30,138 nucleotides of DNA, from positions 1-30,138 of the forward strand of contig CAZWQM010000016.1 in assembly GCA_964636225.1 (NCBI GenBank), given 5' to 3'. Shown in pieces: positions 14,730 through 22,568 of this stretch. Origin of the DNA: UBA1858 sp964636225. GTDB taxonomy: Bacteria > Pseudomonadota > Gammaproteobacteria > UBA4575. Numbering within the stretch: position 1 is the first letter of the stretch; each line of letters begins with the position of its first letter. Position numbers and translations under genes: made by a program. Below the pieces are notes generated by a model. It saw only the letters and a program-made list of their open reading frames with translations, ran no database searches and was not told the DNA's origin.

Positions 14730-15926
14730 CTATGCGAGCTTCTCTTTTAACGCAGGTCTTTCAAAGTTGGCAAATGCATCCAGTACGATGTCCAGCTGAG
14801 CACGCGTATGCGCAGCACTGACGCTGCAACGAAGTAAACATTTGCTATTGGGAGTGGCCGGCGGCATTACCAGATTGACATAAACACCGCGGTCAAATAA
14901 TTTTTTCCACATCGCCAGCGCATTTTCACGTTCCCCTACGTTGATTGCAATGACCGGGCTGACTTGGGGGCTTAGATCGTATCCCAGAGATTTTAATCCA
15001 TCATAAAGAAAGTTTGCATTGCCCCATAATCGTTCCCGCAAGCTGGGGGTGGTGCGAATTATTTCCAAGGCTGCTCGAGTGGAGGCAATGGTGCCAGGCG
15101 AAGGTGAGGCGGTGAAGATATATGGGCGACTTGTATATCGAATAACTTCCAGTTCTGGGTGTTGGCTGACGCAGAATCCTCCAATCCCTGCAAGACTTTT
15201 ACTGAAGGTACCCGTAATAAAATCTACATTCGCTTCAACTCCTGATTCTTCGCACACGCCACGTCCAGTATTACCCAACACACCCAGAGAGTGAGCTTCA
15301 TCAACGAGTAACAGGGCATCATATTTTTGTTTAACTTCGGTAATGGCGTGTAGATTGCCACGGTCACCTAACATGCTGTAGATGCCTTCAACAATAATTA
15401 GTGCTGAAGAGGCTTTATCTCCCAGTCTGCCAAGTCGTTTATCCAAATCTTCCGCATTGTTATGTCTGAAGTGAATAATGTCTGCGCCACTTAATTTGCA
15501 ACCGTCATAAATTGAAGCGTGGCAATGTTCATCCAGAACGATGGTGTCGCCTTTGCTAACCAGCGCGGAAATCATTCCCAGATTAGCTGTGTAGCCTGTA
15601 GAAAATACAATTGCGTTAGATACACCATAAAATGAAGCCAGATCCTGTTCCAGACCTTGATGATCCGAGTATGAGCCATTGGCCAGACGAGAACCCGTTG
15701 TACCCGTTCCATACAGGCGTGTAGCTTTGTGGCTTGCATTAATGCAGCGATTATCAAAAGTAAGACCCAGATAATTATTAGTGCCTACTAGAATTGTCCT
15801 TCTTCCTCGCACACTGCCTTCGGTAGCGGAATATAAGTGATCAATCACAGCGCCCAATGGTGCCATTGACTCTTCGTCAGCGGCATGTTGTTGAGTAAAC
15901 TGTTGCAGGCGGTTAAGTAAGTTCAT
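14730..15926 (-). CDS. spt: Serine palmitoyltransferase-type alpha-oxoamine synthase
   Basis: PLP enzyme that condenses an acyl thioester with an amino acid, with loss of CO2, giving 3-ketosphinganine when the substrate is serine. The 398-residue protein has GTGTTGSRLANG at 73-84, LDEHCHASIYDG at 131-142 with H136 stacking on PLP, VDEAHSLG at 208-215 and the Schiff-base lysine K243 in TGTFSKS. The downstream stretches GGFCVSQHPELEVIR and RPYIFTASPSP, and the C-terminal YVNLVMPPATP, match my memory of Sphingomonas SPT far better than BioF or KBL. It lies directly after a dedicated ACP, so acyl-ACP is the probable donor. Biotin-pathway AONS is a weaker alternative because no other bio gene is near. 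The amino acid used is not proven by sequence. Confidence 0.87.
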   Translation of the reverse strand: MNLLNRLQQFTQQHAADEESMAPLGAVIDHLYSATEGSVRGRRTILVGTNNYLGLTFDNRCINASHKATRLYGTGTTGSRLANGSYSDHQGLEQDLASFYGVSNAIVFSTGYTANLGMISALVSKGDTIVLDEHCHASIYDGCKLSGADIIHFRHNNAEDLDKRLGRLGDKASSALIIVEGIYSMLGDRGNLHAITEVKQKYDALLLVDEAHSLGVLGNTGRGVCEESGVEANVDFITGTFSKSLAGIGGFCVSQHPELEVIRYTSRPYIFTASPSPGTIASTRAALEIIRTTPSLRERLWGNANFLYDGLKSLGYDLSPQVSPVIAINVGERENALAMWKKLFDRGVYVNLVMPPATPNSKCLLRCSVSAAHTRAQLDIVLDAFANFERPALKEKLA

Positions 15927-15946
15927 GGGCTTTTCTTATCAGTACT

Positions 15947-16198
15947 TCAATGGAGCTTCTTTAGCTTGGATATTTCAGTGGCTAAATCAGAGACGGTATT
16001 GACGTCGGGTAATGAATTCAATGGAATGGAAATATCAAAATGGTCTTCCAGTTCCATCATTAATTCCATTACCATCACTGAATCCAGTTCCAGATCTCTC
16101 ATGAGATGCTGGGAGTCAGTAATTTCAATGTCCTGTTTAATAAAGCGGCTTAATAGCTGTTTAACATCGCTCAAAATGGCGTCGGTGTTACTTGGCAT
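15947..16198 (-). CDS. Acyl carrier protein dedicated to the sphingoid-base pathway
   Basis: 83 residues, acidic and helical, with the phosphopantetheine attachment serine S40 in the LELDSVMVMELMMELEDHF segment. That DSV context (in place of the DSL of housekeeping AcpP) and the placement between an acyl-AMP ligase/reductase pair and an SPT-like synthase point to a specialised carrier. The acyl-AMP ligase would load it and the synthase would unload it. Gaps are 14 bp upstream and 20 bp downstream. A comparable specialised ACP accompanies spt in Caulobacter. Confidence 0.88.
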   Translation of the reverse strand: MPSNTDAILSDVKQLLSRFIKQDIEITDSQHLMRDLELDSVMVMELMMELEDHFDISIPLNSLPDVNTVSDLATEISKLKKLH

Positions 16199-16212
16199 AA
16201 ATGTAAGCTTGT

Positions 16213-17166
16213 CTAATCAATATCATCACGCGAGTATAATGTGCTGAGACCCATTTTTAAATCTACTTTAGGCTTCCAGGGCCAGTCCGGGGGAGTGCCT
16301 TTTGCAAGCCAGTCTTTATGTAATAACTCTCTAATCTTGGCTGGTGTAAGCATAGGAGAGTAGTTAAAGAGGCGCGAGAATAACACATTCGTGTGCGCAA
16401 CGCTGAATAATAACGTCTGTGGGATGGGTATTATGTTGATTTCCTTGTTGAAGAACTGCTCGCCAATACGTTGAATATCCTGCCAGGTATATTCTTTACC
16501 ATCATCAGGTTCCAGAGTCATTTTAGAGGTGTTTGCTATGCTTAGTTGCTGGACAATCAGATGGACAAGATCTGAGATATGTAGCAGTGAAAAATGCTGT
16601 TTGGCCGTGCCCGGAACCCATAAATAGCCGCGCTTCATCCAGTCAAACACAGGTTTCAGCTCCGTGTCACCTGGTCCATAGACTGCAGGAGGGCGGATGA
16701 TACACCAATGTGGCAAGTTGCTTTGAATCAGTACCATCTCGCTTTCATGTTTACTGTGAGCATAATCGGAAATGGATGGATTGCTGGCAGCAAGTGAAGA
16801 GATGAGTATTAAATCAGCTGGTCGCTGGCTTCGGGCTGCTGCAGTGAGAACGTTTTCCGTTCCGATGCAGTTATCATGATGGAAAATTTCTGCGCTGGCA
16901 CCTCTCACTCTGCCTGCACAGTGAATGACAACATCTGCGTCATCAACCAGCCTATTTAGTGCCGGCTGAGTATGCAGGCTTCCTTCTATAATATTAAGAT
17001 CAGGATGGGACAGAGTGATTTTGCGCGGATTTCTCGCCAGCACTCTAACGCGATAATGCTTAGCCAATAGTGACGCAAGAATATGCGAGCCAATAAACCC
17101 TGTGCCGCCGGTTAGAGCGACAACTTTACCGTTTTTTGACATGGAAGGTTTTTGTATAGACGGCAT
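16213..17166 (-). CDS. NAD(P)-dependent extended SDR, CerR-like 3-ketosphinganine reductase candidate
   Basis: 317 residues of the epimerase/dehydratase (extended SDR) family. The cofactor loop TGGTGFIGSH is at 19-28, HCAGRVRG at 82-89, ISSLAAS at 122-128 and the catalytic YAHSK (Y135, K139) follows. Bacterial sphingolipid loci such as that of Caulobacter use an extended SDR of this type (CerR) to reduce 3-ketosphinganine, in place of the eukaryotic classical SDR. Lying between the acyl-AMP ligase and the ACP/SPT pair, it very likely reduces the SPT product. A second ATG at 17142 is possible and gives a more compact N-terminus. The upstream ATG is used here; the region around it can fold (17162-17183). 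Confidence 0.8.
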   Translation of the reverse strand: MPSIQKPSMSKNGKVVALTGGTGFIGSHILASLLAKHYRVRVLARNPRKITLSHPDLNIIEGSLHTQPALNRLVDDADVVIHCAGRVRGASAEIFHHDNCIGTENVLTAAARSQRPADLILISSLAASNPSISDYAHSKHESEMVLIQSNLPHWCIIRPPAVYGPGDTELKPVFDWMKRGYLWVPGTAKQHFSLLHISDLVHLIVQQLSIANTSKMTLEPDDGKEYTWQDIQRIGEQFFNKEINIIPIPQTLLFSVAHTNVLFSRLFNYSPMLTPAKIRELLHKDWLAKGTPPDWPWKPKVDLKMGLSTLYSRDDID

Positions 17167-17183
17167 GCTTGCATGCCTGCAAG
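17162..17183. repeat. Two overlapping inverted repeats at the reductase start codon
   Basis: GGCATGC (17162-17168) pairs with GCATGCC (17171-17177), and CTTGCA (17168-17173) pairs with TGCAAG (17178-17183). Both cannot form at once. The first covers the ATG at 17164-17166, so they could modulate translation of the reductase. They also might be chance in a short gap. Confidence 0.35.
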
Positions 17184-17184
17184 A

Positions 17185-18963
17185 CTAGCCCGCTGTTTTG
17201 ACTTGAACGTTACTACTATGCGGTTCGCTCAGGTAGGTCTCGGCCAGGCTGTTCTGCTCCATATAGTCACGTCTTGCCGCAGATCGGGAGAGTTTTCCTG
17301 ATGAAGTTCTGGGCAGGGTGTGTGGAGGAACCAGTTTAATAAAGCAGCGAACACCTATCTCTTCAATCACGGCCGTTTCAACACGCTTAATGATGTCTGC
17401 GCGGATAGTTTCATCTCGCTCGCGACATTGCATGACTAACACAACGGTTGTTTGATTATTAAAGCCCGGAGCAGAGAAAGCTAAAGCATCACCGGTACGG
17501 ATTTCCGGCTGCTGTTCTGCCAAATGCTCGATATCCTGTGGCCAGATATTTCGGCCGTTAACAATGATGAGATCTTTTTCACGACCAGTGATGAATACTC
17601 TTCCATTCACCAGGAAACCAATATCTCCTGTATTCAGCCAGCCATTACGTAAGGAATTTTCAGTTTCTTCTGTATTATCAAAGTAATGCGACATAACGCT
17701 CGGGCCCTGTACATAGATTACGCCGACTTGGCGTTCGGAAAGGCGGTTACCTTTCGAGTCTCTTATTTCAATCTGATGATCTGGCAGCGAAGGACCGCAA
17801 TCTACAAATTTGGCTTTTCTGTACTCGGGATTGTCTGGGTTGACAGGCACGGCAATGTTATTTTGAGCCAGTTGCTCAGCATCGATCTCTTCAATAGTAA
17901 TTGGCTGATCCAGTGAAGCAAAACTGATAGCTAAGGAACATTCCGCCATACCATAACATGGGAGGAATGCAGTATTGTCGAAGCCGCATTTCTTAAGTAA
18001 TTTTGAAAAACGTTCCAGAGGTTCAGGACGAATGGTCTCAGCGCCAATGCCCGCAATTCTCCATTGAGACAAATCGTAATCAAGATTTTTAGATTCACGT
18101 AAACGTCTTTCTACCAGTTCATAACCAAACGGTGGACTGAAAGTAATGGTGGCCTGGTTCATGGACATGATCTCCAGCCATCTCCTTGGACGCATAGCGA
18201 AATCGCGGGTATCCAGATAGTCCACTGAAGTTTGGGAGGCGATAGGGGACAGTACCAGACCCACTAGCCCCATGTCATGGTAGAAAGGTAGCCATGAGAT
18301 GGCACGGTCATTTTCGTTGATGTGAATGCCGTCTGAGATGATTCTTGCCAGGTTGCTAAGCACCGCTCTTTGCTCAATCACCACGCCTCTTGGGAATTTA
18401 GTGCTGCCAGAAGTAAATTGGATATAGGCAGTATCTTCCGGTTTGGTGCTATATAACTCAATACTGGGGTCGACGGGATAATCCGCAAGGTTTTCAATAT
18501 CGCCGACAAATTTCATGTCGATGTCTTTACACGCTTCATTCACTAGAGGAAGCACCGATTCCGGGGCAAATATGGCCGTAGCGTGTGCACTTATTAATAA
18601 GTCACGTGTTTTTCTTACATACCCTGCACGACTTCCTAACTGGATTGGGACAGGGACAGGGGCAGGAATCAACCCTGCATACTGACAAGCAAAAAAACCA
18701 CGTAAGAAATTTGCATGGGTTTCCGCCACTATGACCACACGTTCACCATGTTTGAAGTCCATGGCAATTAGCTTTCGGGCTAAATCTTTGGCTTCCCTGG
18801 CTAATTGCGAGTAGGGGACGGATTCCAGCAACTGGGCACGACTGCCGTAAAAATTGGAGCCGGTAATACCCTGTGCAGCATAATCAAGTGTTTCAGCCAG
18901 ATTGCTGAAGTCTGCAGGTCTAAGTGGGATGTTATTTTTCGTTGGCGTTGGACTTGCTGTCAT
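17185..18963 (-). CDS. Fatty acyl-AMP ligase / acyl-ACP synthetase
   Basis: 592 residues of the adenylate-forming superfamily, close to fatty acyl-AMP ligases (FAAL) that load ACPs rather than CoA. The P-loop motif FTSGSTKFPRGV is at 183-194; the A5 motif CYGMAECSLAISF, the A7 motif NTGDIGFL and the hinge GREKDLIIVNGRNIWPQDIE follow in order. AISWLPFYHDMGLVG and the GMAE form of A5 are typical of FAALs. The C-terminal A10 region has PRTSSGKLSR with the catalytic lysine. It is the first gene of the 13-gene minus-strand run. Its product would activate the acyl chain for the ACP encoded two genes downstream, providing the SPT-like enzyme with acyl-ACP. Confidence 0.9.
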   Translation of the reverse strand: MTASPTPTKNNIPLRPADFSNLAETLDYAAQGITGSNFYGSRAQLLESVPYSQLAREAKDLARKLIAMDFKHGERVVIVAETHANFLRGFFACQYAGLIPAPVPVPIQLGSRAGYVRKTRDLLISAHATAIFAPESVLPLVNEACKDIDMKFVGDIENLADYPVDPSIELYSTKPEDTAYIQFTSGSTKFPRGVVIEQRAVLSNLARIISDGIHINENDRAISWLPFYHDMGLVGLVLSPIASQTSVDYLDTRDFAMRPRRWLEIMSMNQATITFSPPFGYELVERRLRESKNLDYDLSQWRIAGIGAETIRPEPLERFSKLLKKCGFDNTAFLPCYGMAECSLAISFASLDQPITIEEIDAEQLAQNNIAVPVNPDNPEYRKAKFVDCGPSLPDHQIEIRDSKGNRLSERQVGVIYVQGPSVMSHYFDNTEETENSLRNGWLNTGDIGFLVNGRVFITGREKDLIIVNGRNIWPQDIEHLAEQQPEIRTGDALAFSAPGFNNQTTVVLVMQCRERDETIRADIIKRVETAVIEEIGVRCFIKLVPPHTLPRTSSGKLSRSAARRDYMEQNSLAETYLSEPHSSNVQVKTAG

Positions 18964-19258
18964 TTTCTAGTACTAATTCCTAAAATTACAATATTATCAA
19001 TTACTTATATTTTTGTTATGTGCCAACGATTTTATTATTTTTATATTCTGCGATGTGCTTTGCTTGTTATTTAATCTATTTTTCAAGACTGAGTTTTACG
19101 AACTGACTCTAAAACCATAACTTTTAAAGTATTTTGTGTTCAGTTTCAAGTTTTTATCTTGTTCAACGGTACCTTGTGACTGTCATTACTACCTGATTGT
19201 TCCGTGTTTTTTTAATCACGACGTACTAACTGTAGGTCTCTGATGTACCAGTGGTAAA
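18964..19258. other. Intergenic region upstream of the sphingolipid/sialic-acid operon
   Basis: 295 bp without a credible gene. It is AT-rich and must contain the main promoter of the 13-gene minus-strand run. I see several A/T-rich -10-like hexamers on the minus strand but no convincing -35 at proper spacing, so no promoter is named. GTTTTA (19093-19098) and TAAAAC (19110-19115) are a weak inverted repeat. Confidence 0.5.
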
Positions 19259-19702
19259 TTAGGTTCCTGGCTCTTTGATCCAGTTATCTTTGAGATAGTT
19301 CAATAAGTTCTGTTTTTGTGAGGTGTTTAGATCCAGTTTACCAGCCAGATTGGGTGGCCCTGGCCAATCTTGGTCCTCTAAAGTAAGTGACTGAAATTTT
19401 CTGGCGCAACTATACCTTGGAATAACATGAAAATGAACATGCGGGTCGATCATCATGAGCATCAGGTAATTTATTTTATCGTAATCAAAACAATTACTTA
19501 AGCATGACTCAATGTCTTTTATTATGCTCGAGAATTCTCTCATGGCTGGCTCGGTTAAATCGCTGAATGCATGAGCCTCGGAGTGGCTGGCAAGTATCAA
19601 TGAACCTAATGTGACCTGGTCCGGTCGGAGAAGCACACTCCAATTCTGATACGATTTTACTATGGAGTGGGGATAACCAAATTTAACAAGTGTGTCATTC
19701 AT
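19259..19702 (-). CDS. HIT-family hydrolase/nucleotidyl transferase
   Basis: 147 residues with the histidine triad HVHFHVIPRYS (H88, H90, H92) and the upstream DPH context typical of the Fhit/HinT superfamily. Members hydrolyse or transfer nucleoside monophosphates from substrates such as Ap4A, AMP-amides or NDP-sugars. N-terminal SIVKSYQNWSVLLRPDQVTLG matches the start of the domain. It is read toward the sphingolipid operon, 295 bp upstream of it and divergent from the fatty acid hydroxylase. A link to acyl-AMP or CMP-sugar metabolism is possible but not shown; it may be a housekeeping scavenger. Confidence 0.85.
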   Translation of the reverse strand: MNDTLVKFGYPHSIVKSYQNWSVLLRPDQVTLGSLILASHSEAHAFSDLTEPAMREFSSIIKDIESCLSNCFDYDKINYLMLMMIDPHVHFHVIPRYSCARKFQSLTLEDQDWPGPPNLAGKLDLNTSQKQNLLNYLKDNWIKEPGT

Positions 19703-19797
19703 GATACTGAGGGCAGTGTGAGGGGCTTGCGCCTGGATTCAGTCAGTAAAACCAGCACAAACATAGAGTTCGGATGGTTTGCTACAGCAATGCTGAT

Positions 19798-19803
19798 TAT
19801 AAT
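19798..19803 (+). promoter_or_regulatory. Candidate -10 element for the fatty acid hydroxylase gene
   Basis: A perfect TATAAT lies 42 bp before the ATG at 19845, in the 100-bp gap between divergent genes. No good -35 stands 16-18 bp upstream (TGGTTT at 17 bp), so an activator may be needed. A transcript beginning near 19810 would exclude a TTG start at 19803 for the hydroxylase. Confidence 0.4.
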
Positions 19804-19844
19804 TGCGATTAAGAGAATTTTGTAACTGGGATTTTAATAAACCA

Positions 19845-20573
19845 ATGAATATAACAAGTATGTTTTGGGCACATAAGAAGTATCATCTTGAAGATATGAC
19901 ATTCTCCGAGCTTGTTAAGGCTTATATACAATATCCGGCGATACAAGTTTATTTCCTGATTGCTCTGATTACAGCTGTGACAATATCACTGCAGGGGCTA
20001 TGGTCTCTGGTACATATTTTCATTGCGCTCATTGTAGCGTTTATCTATCCGCTTATATGGTATGGGTTACATCGCTATGTATTGCACAGCCAGTTTCTGT
20101 ACCGTTCGCCAAATTTTGCGCGGGTATGGAAACGAATTCATTTTGATCACCACAGTGACCCAAACGATTTGCGCGTCCTGTTTGGTGCGCTACATACCAC
20201 CTTGCCAACCGTGGCTATTTGCACATTGCCCATCGGCGCCTTGCTGGATGGCTGGGTTGGCGCTCTAGTGGCGTTATCGGCCGGTGTTGTGGTTACGATG
20301 TTTTATGAATTTTGTCATTGTATTCAGCACTTACATTACACGCCAAGAATTCGATTTTTTAAAACCATCAAGCGTTTTCATCTATTGCACCATTTTAAAA
20401 ACGAACATGGTAATTACGGCATTACCAATTACTTCTGGGACAAGCTGTTCGGAACCTATTACGACAAAGATGATAGCTGGGAAAAAAGCCCTACGGTTTT
20501 TAATCTTGGTTATGACGAGCAACAGGCAGAAAAATATCCCTGGGTTGCCGAGTTGTCTAAATCTACTGATTAA
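19845..20573 (+). CDS. Fatty acid hydroxylase / sterol desaturase superfamily membrane protein
   Basis: 242 residues with the di-iron histidine clusters of the superfamily: HRYVLH (76-81), HFDHH (99-103), HCIQHLHY (158-165) and HLLHH (179-183), with the C-terminal GNYGITNYFWDKLFGT signature at 189-204. Two hydrophobic segments (about 34-75) and a further pair near 120-155 anchor it in the inner membrane. In eukaryotes this family includes the sphingolipid C4 and fatty-acyl alpha hydroxylases. Upstream of a ceramide synthase candidate, it probably hydroxylates the sphingoid base or the N-acyl chain. The ATG at 19845 is chosen over an in-frame TTG at 19803, which overlaps the candidate -10. Confidence 0.85.
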   Translation: MNITSMFWAHKKYHLEDMTFSELVKAYIQYPAIQVYFLIALITAVTISLQGLWSLVHIFIALIVAFIYPLIWYGLHRYVLHSQFLYRSPNFARVWKRIHFDHHSDPNDLRVLFGALHTTLPTVAICTLPIGALLDGWVGALVALSAGVVVTMFYEFCHCIQHLHYTPRIRFFKTIKRFHLLHHFKNEHGNYGITNYFWDKLFGTYYDKDDSWEKSPTVFNLGYDEQQAEKYPWVAELSKSTD

Positions 20574-20605
20574 GTACATCAAGTCCTCATCAGTACTGAA
20601 TAAGC

Positions 20606-21742
20606 ATGTCCTTAACGCTGCACTCGTTTGATGTATCAGATCGTGCATCAATCAAAAAATTTATAAAAGTCCCCTGGCGTATCTACCAGGATGATTCTCA
20701 TTGGGTGCCGCCGCTGATTAAAGAGCGTCTGGATCTGCTTTCACCTAAACATCCCTATTTCGAACACGCTCAGGCAAGGTTCTGGATCGCTTACCGTGGA
20801 AGTGAGGCAGTCGGGCGTATTAGTGCTCAGTTTGATCAGCTCAAACCCCTCAACGAGTCTAGTAGTGTGGGTTATTTTGGGATGTTTGAATGCGTTAATG
20901 ACTATAAAGTCGCCAAAGAGTTATTTAAAGCTGCCGAAGGATGGCTTGATCAATATAAAGTGGACGTGATTCGTGGTCCTTTTAATTTGTCCATTAACCA
21001 GGAAAGTGGTTTATTGGTGGATGGCTTTGAAACATCCCCGTACATCATGATGGGACATGCCCGACCTTATTATGAAAAGCTGATTGAAGACAATTATTAT
21101 CGAAAAGCTAAGGATTTATACGCCTGGTTTAATCAATCTGAATTTAAAAATCCCCCTGCTATGCAGCGTTTAGCGGAGCGTTATGAGGACAGAATCATGC
21201 TGCGAGATGTGAATAAAAAACATATCGCCCGTGATATAAAAATCATGATGGAAGTGTTTAATGATGCCTGGGCCAACAATTGGGGTTTCATTCCTTTTAC
21301 CGAAAACGAATTTGTGCATTTGGGAAATGAAATGCTGCAACTGATTCCGGCCAGTCATTTTAAAATTGCTGAGATAGATGGGGAAGCCGTCGGTATGGTA
21401 GCGGGCCTGCCAAATTTCAATCAGATAATAAAAGATCTAAATGGAAAGCTTTGGGTTACCGGTGTATTTAAGCTGCTTTGGAGGTTGAAATTTTCACCTC
21501 CCACTACCGGGCGAGTGGCATTGTTGGGTATTAAACAAAAATATCAGAATCAACTCATTGGTTCGGCGTTGGCATTTTTATTGATAGGTAAGATCAAAGA
21601 GGTGGCGCATGATACCGGCGTTATAGAGCACGAAATGTCATGGGTGCTGGAAGATAATCAACGCCTGAATAAAATTCTGGAAAGTTTGGGTGGGAGTCGC
21701 TATAAAACCTATCGAATCTTTGAAAAATATTTATCTGCATGA
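20606..21742 (+). CDS. GNAT-like N-acyltransferase, bacterial ceramide synthase (bCerS) candidate
   Basis: 378 residues. The N-terminal FIKVPWRIYQDDSHWVPPL (19-37) followed by a GNAT-like fold (RFWIAYRGSEAVGRISA at 58-74) and a second acyltransferase-like half is the pattern of a family often called hypothetical or N-acetyltransferase. The bacterial ceramide synthase of Caulobacter belongs, to my recollection, to this type. RGPFNLSINQESGLLVDGF at 123-141 and PYIMMGH at 145-151 are the most conserved-looking blocks. With spt, ACP, reductase and acyl ligase in the same locus, N-acylation of sphinganine to ceramide is a good assignment. It follows the hydroxylase by 32 bp, so the two are likely co-transcribed. 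Confidence 0.72.
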   Translation: MSLTLHSFDVSDRASIKKFIKVPWRIYQDDSHWVPPLIKERLDLLSPKHPYFEHAQARFWIAYRGSEAVGRISAQFDQLKPLNESSSVGYFGMFECVNDYKVAKELFKAAEGWLDQYKVDVIRGPFNLSINQESGLLVDGFETSPYIMMGHARPYYEKLIEDNYYRKAKDLYAWFNQSEFKNPPAMQRLAERYEDRIMLRDVNKKHIARDIKIMMEVFNDAWANNWGFIPFTENEFVHLGNEMLQLIPASHFKIAEIDGEAVGMVAGLPNFNQIIKDLNGKLWVTGVFKLLWRLKFSPPTTGRVALLGIKQKYQNQLIGSALAFLLIGKIKEVAHDTGVIEHEMSWVLEDNQRLNKILESLGGSRYKTYRIFEKYLSA

Positions 21743-21788
21743 CTTTGTGCGGAGTTGTAAGCGAGAACCATAACCGTTGATTTGCTGA

Positions 21789-22565
21789 ATGAAACAATGG
21801 AATGCAGTAGTGTTGGCGGGTGACCGTGGTCCCGGCGATCCGGTGGCTAAAGCGGCCAATGTGCACGGTAAGGCGGCTGCGCGGCTGCATTACATCAGTC
21901 TGCTAGAGCGTGTTGTATCTGTATTACAGCAATCCGAGCACATTAACAGGATCATTGCGGTAGGACCTGGACAAATTTGTCTGGAAAAGGACTTTGAGAT
22001 CAGGGCCATACTGAATCAATATCATGTGGAAACTATGCAACCTGCAAAAGGCCCGAGTACAAGTGCCATGCAAGGTGTATTGCACAGCGCTTGCTACCCG
22101 ACATTGCTGGTGACCTGCGATTTGCCTATGCTTACAGCACCCATGATAGATAGTTATTGTCAGAGAGTGGCTAATCTGGATGCCGATTTTGTTGTTGGAG
22201 CGATCGACACGGCATTGATCAATCAGAAAATTTCTGAACTAAAAAAGACGAAATATTATTTTAATGGGCAAACTGTTAGTTTTGCTAATTTGTTTGCTGT
22301 ATTAACTCCTGATGGGGTTAAGGCCATCGAATATTGGCAGGATGTTGAAGAATGCCGTAAAAGGCCCATTGAGCTGATTCGAAAAATCGATTGGATGAGT
22401 ATATTACGCTACAAACTTGGCCGATTAAGCCTGATGCAGGTGGCGGATAAATTATCACGCAAAGTGGGTGCCCGGCTTGTGATAGAGAAATTTTCTGTGC
22501 CAGAAATGGCTATTGATGTGGATTCTGCACATGATTATGAAGTGTTATCCCGCTACTTAAAGTAA
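21789..22565 (+). CDS. MobA-like NTP transferase
   Basis: 258 residues with a GT-A nucleotidyltransferase N-terminal half. AVVLAGDRGPGDPVA at 6-20 is a modified NTP-binding loop, VHGKAAARL at 25-33 provides the lysine, and VTCDLPML at 108-115 has the metal-binding aspartate D111. The C-terminal half (about 165-258) is helical and ends with FSVPEMAIDVDSAHDYEVL as in CofC/MobA-like proteins. It would join a nucleotide to a phosphorylated head-group precursor. It follows the bCerS candidate by 46 bp in the same direction. The true substrate is unknown. Its 3' end converges on the next gene with a 3-bp gap. Confidence 0.75.
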   Translation: MKQWNAVVLAGDRGPGDPVAKAANVHGKAAARLHYISLLERVVSVLQQSEHINRIIAVGPGQICLEKDFEIRAILNQYHVETMQPAKGPSTSAMQGVLHSACYPTLLVTCDLPMLTAPMIDSYCQRVANLDADFVVGAIDTALINQKISELKKTKYYFNGQTVSFANLFAVLTPDGVKAIEYWQDVEECRKRPIELIRKIDWMSILRYKLGRLSLMQVADKLSRKVGARLVIEKFSVPEMAIDVDSAHDYEVLSRYLK

Positions 22566-22568
22566 TTT

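Noticed and set aside
14730..15926. Assignment of the PLP enzyme as BioF (8-amino-7-oxononanoate synthase), KBL or a CqsA-type autoinducer synthase
   Set aside because: Its TFSKS...GGFCVS and YVNLVMPPATP stretches follow SPT, and it is flanked by a dedicated ACP, a reductase and an acyl-AMP ligase, with no biotin or threonine-degradation genes nearby.
19093..19115. Inverted repeat GTTTTA/TAAAAC as a terminator for the HIT gene
   Set aside because: Only six A/T-rich pairs with an 11-nt loop and no T tract on either strand; likely chance in AT-rich DNA.
19803..19844. Longer N-terminus of the fatty acid hydroxylase from a TTG at 19803
   Set aside because: The TTG overlaps a perfect TATAAT at 19798-19803, and the added residues show no family similarity; the ATG at 19845 fits better.
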